The position numbers and the translations under genes were made by a program. 64,000 nt of DNA from Vibrio proteolyticus NBRC 13287 (GTDB lineage Bacteria > Pseudomonadota > Gammaproteobacteria > Enterobacterales > Vibrionaceae): NCBI RefSeq assembly GCF_000467125.1, contig NZ_BATJ01000012.1:62001-126000 (forward strand). Direction: 5' to 3'. Below, piece after piece: positions 63,645 through 64,000 of the stretch. The stretch's first letter is position 1. Every line of letters begins with the position of its first letter. The notes below the pieces were generated by a model. It ran no database searches. It saw only the letters and a list, made by a program, of their open reading frames with translations, and had not been told where the DNA came from.

Positions 63645-64000
63645 TTAAGGCGCCAGACGGTCGACGTGCCACTCACCGTTATCACGAGCGTAGAGGAAAC
63701 GATCATGCAGACGGTGCTCGCCGCCTTGCCAGAATTCGATACTGACCGGCCGGATACGATATCCCCCCCAGAAACTCGGCACAGGTATCTCACCTTTCGC
63801 AAACTTCTCTTTGAGTTCCAGGTACTTTCCTTCCAGCACGCCACGAGCCGAAATGCGACTACTCTGTCGGCTGGCGATGGCGGCAAGTTGGCTCTCCTTT
63901 GGCCGGGAGGCGAAATATTTCATGTTTTCAACCGCGGTAAGTTTTTCGGCCACCCCAGTAATGTGCACCTGACGTTCGAGCGGGTGCCAGGGAAAGTGCA
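63645..64000 (-). CDS. pdxH: Pyridoxamine 5'-phosphate oxidase PdxH (3' part)
   Basis: The C-terminal 118 codons of an FMN enzyme that makes pyridoxal 5'-phosphate. Recognisable are [47 protein letters not shown] and the family end RLAP. The 5' end lies beyond the right edge of the window, so the call is partial. Confidence 0.93.
   Translation of the reverse strand, partial: HFPWHPLERQVHITGVAEKLTAVENMKYFASRPKESQLAAIASRQSSRISARGVLEGKYLELKEKFAKGEIPVPSFWGGYRIRPVSIEFWQGGEHRLHDRFLYARDNGEWHVDRLAP

Overview
The window is almost certainly from the smaller chromosome (chromosome II) of a Vibrio, of the V. cholerae / V. furnissii / V. fluvialis type. The basis is gene content plus remembered synteny, not a search. 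The run pstS, DEAD-box helicase, lpp, L,D-transpeptidase, photolyase, MerR, YbgA-like, deoD, GGDEF, PilZ (VCA0042/PlzD-like) and popT (VCA0040-like) matches a block of V. cholerae chromosome II. The mannitol, putAP and speAB genes are also chromosome II genes there. A Qrr quorum-sensing small RNA behind a sigma-54 promoter makes a Vibrio assignment very strong. The window is core-like: no insertion sequence, integron cassette, prophage, CRISPR array, tRNA or rRNA was seen.

Layout. Positions 1-8600: phosphate-binding protein PstS, an RNA helicase, the Lpp lipoprotein convergent with an L,D-transpeptidase, and a leftward operon ybgA-like / merR / photolyase / L,D-transpeptidase whose promoter carries four phased TGTACA boxes, then purine nucleoside phosphorylase. 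Positions 8.6-24 kb: a zinc-ribbon protein of unknown role, a TPR protein with a degenerate GGDEF domain coupled to a TPR protein with an intact one, transporters and acetyltransferases, a PilZ c-di-GMP receptor, GltS, a Qrr sRNA, and the undecaprenyl-phosphate translocase PopT. Positions 24-31 kb: a copper-chaperone operon (SCO1/PCuAC), an RsgA-type GTPase behind a leader peptide and attenuator-like hairpins, SstT, a Sel1-repeat protein, and an overlapping LytM-peptidase/bactofilin pair.

Positions 31-45 kb: the mannitol operon mtlA-mtlD-mtlR with three CRP boxes, the wreck of an RND efflux operon, polyamine genes speA-speB, a secreted M15 peptidase, an Lrp/EamA pair, a CtlX-type amidinotransferase-fold hydrolase and an ABC exporter. 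Positions 45-53 kb: AraC/PEBP, a DUF445 protein, a BASS transporter with a 42-residue membrane protein, and a periplasmic thiol-redox operon facing a ToxR-like TPR regulator. Positions 53-64 kb: an Lrp regulator, the proline operon putA / detached PutA C-terminal domain / putP with its AraC regulator, a PEGA-domain coiled-coil protein, a PAS-LuxR regulator and the 3' part of pdxH.

How the parts connect. Proline is taken up by PutP and oxidised by PutA to glutamate, which GltS also imports; arginine is turned by SpeA/SpeB into putrescine. Mannitol enters through the PTS under CRP control. The Qrr RNA and the GGDEF/PilZ genes are signalling nodes for quorum sensing and c-di-GMP. The best discovery leads are the Qrr locus, the TGTACA-controlled light/stress operon that includes a peptidoglycan enzyme, the leader peptide in front of rsgA, and the RND efflux relic.
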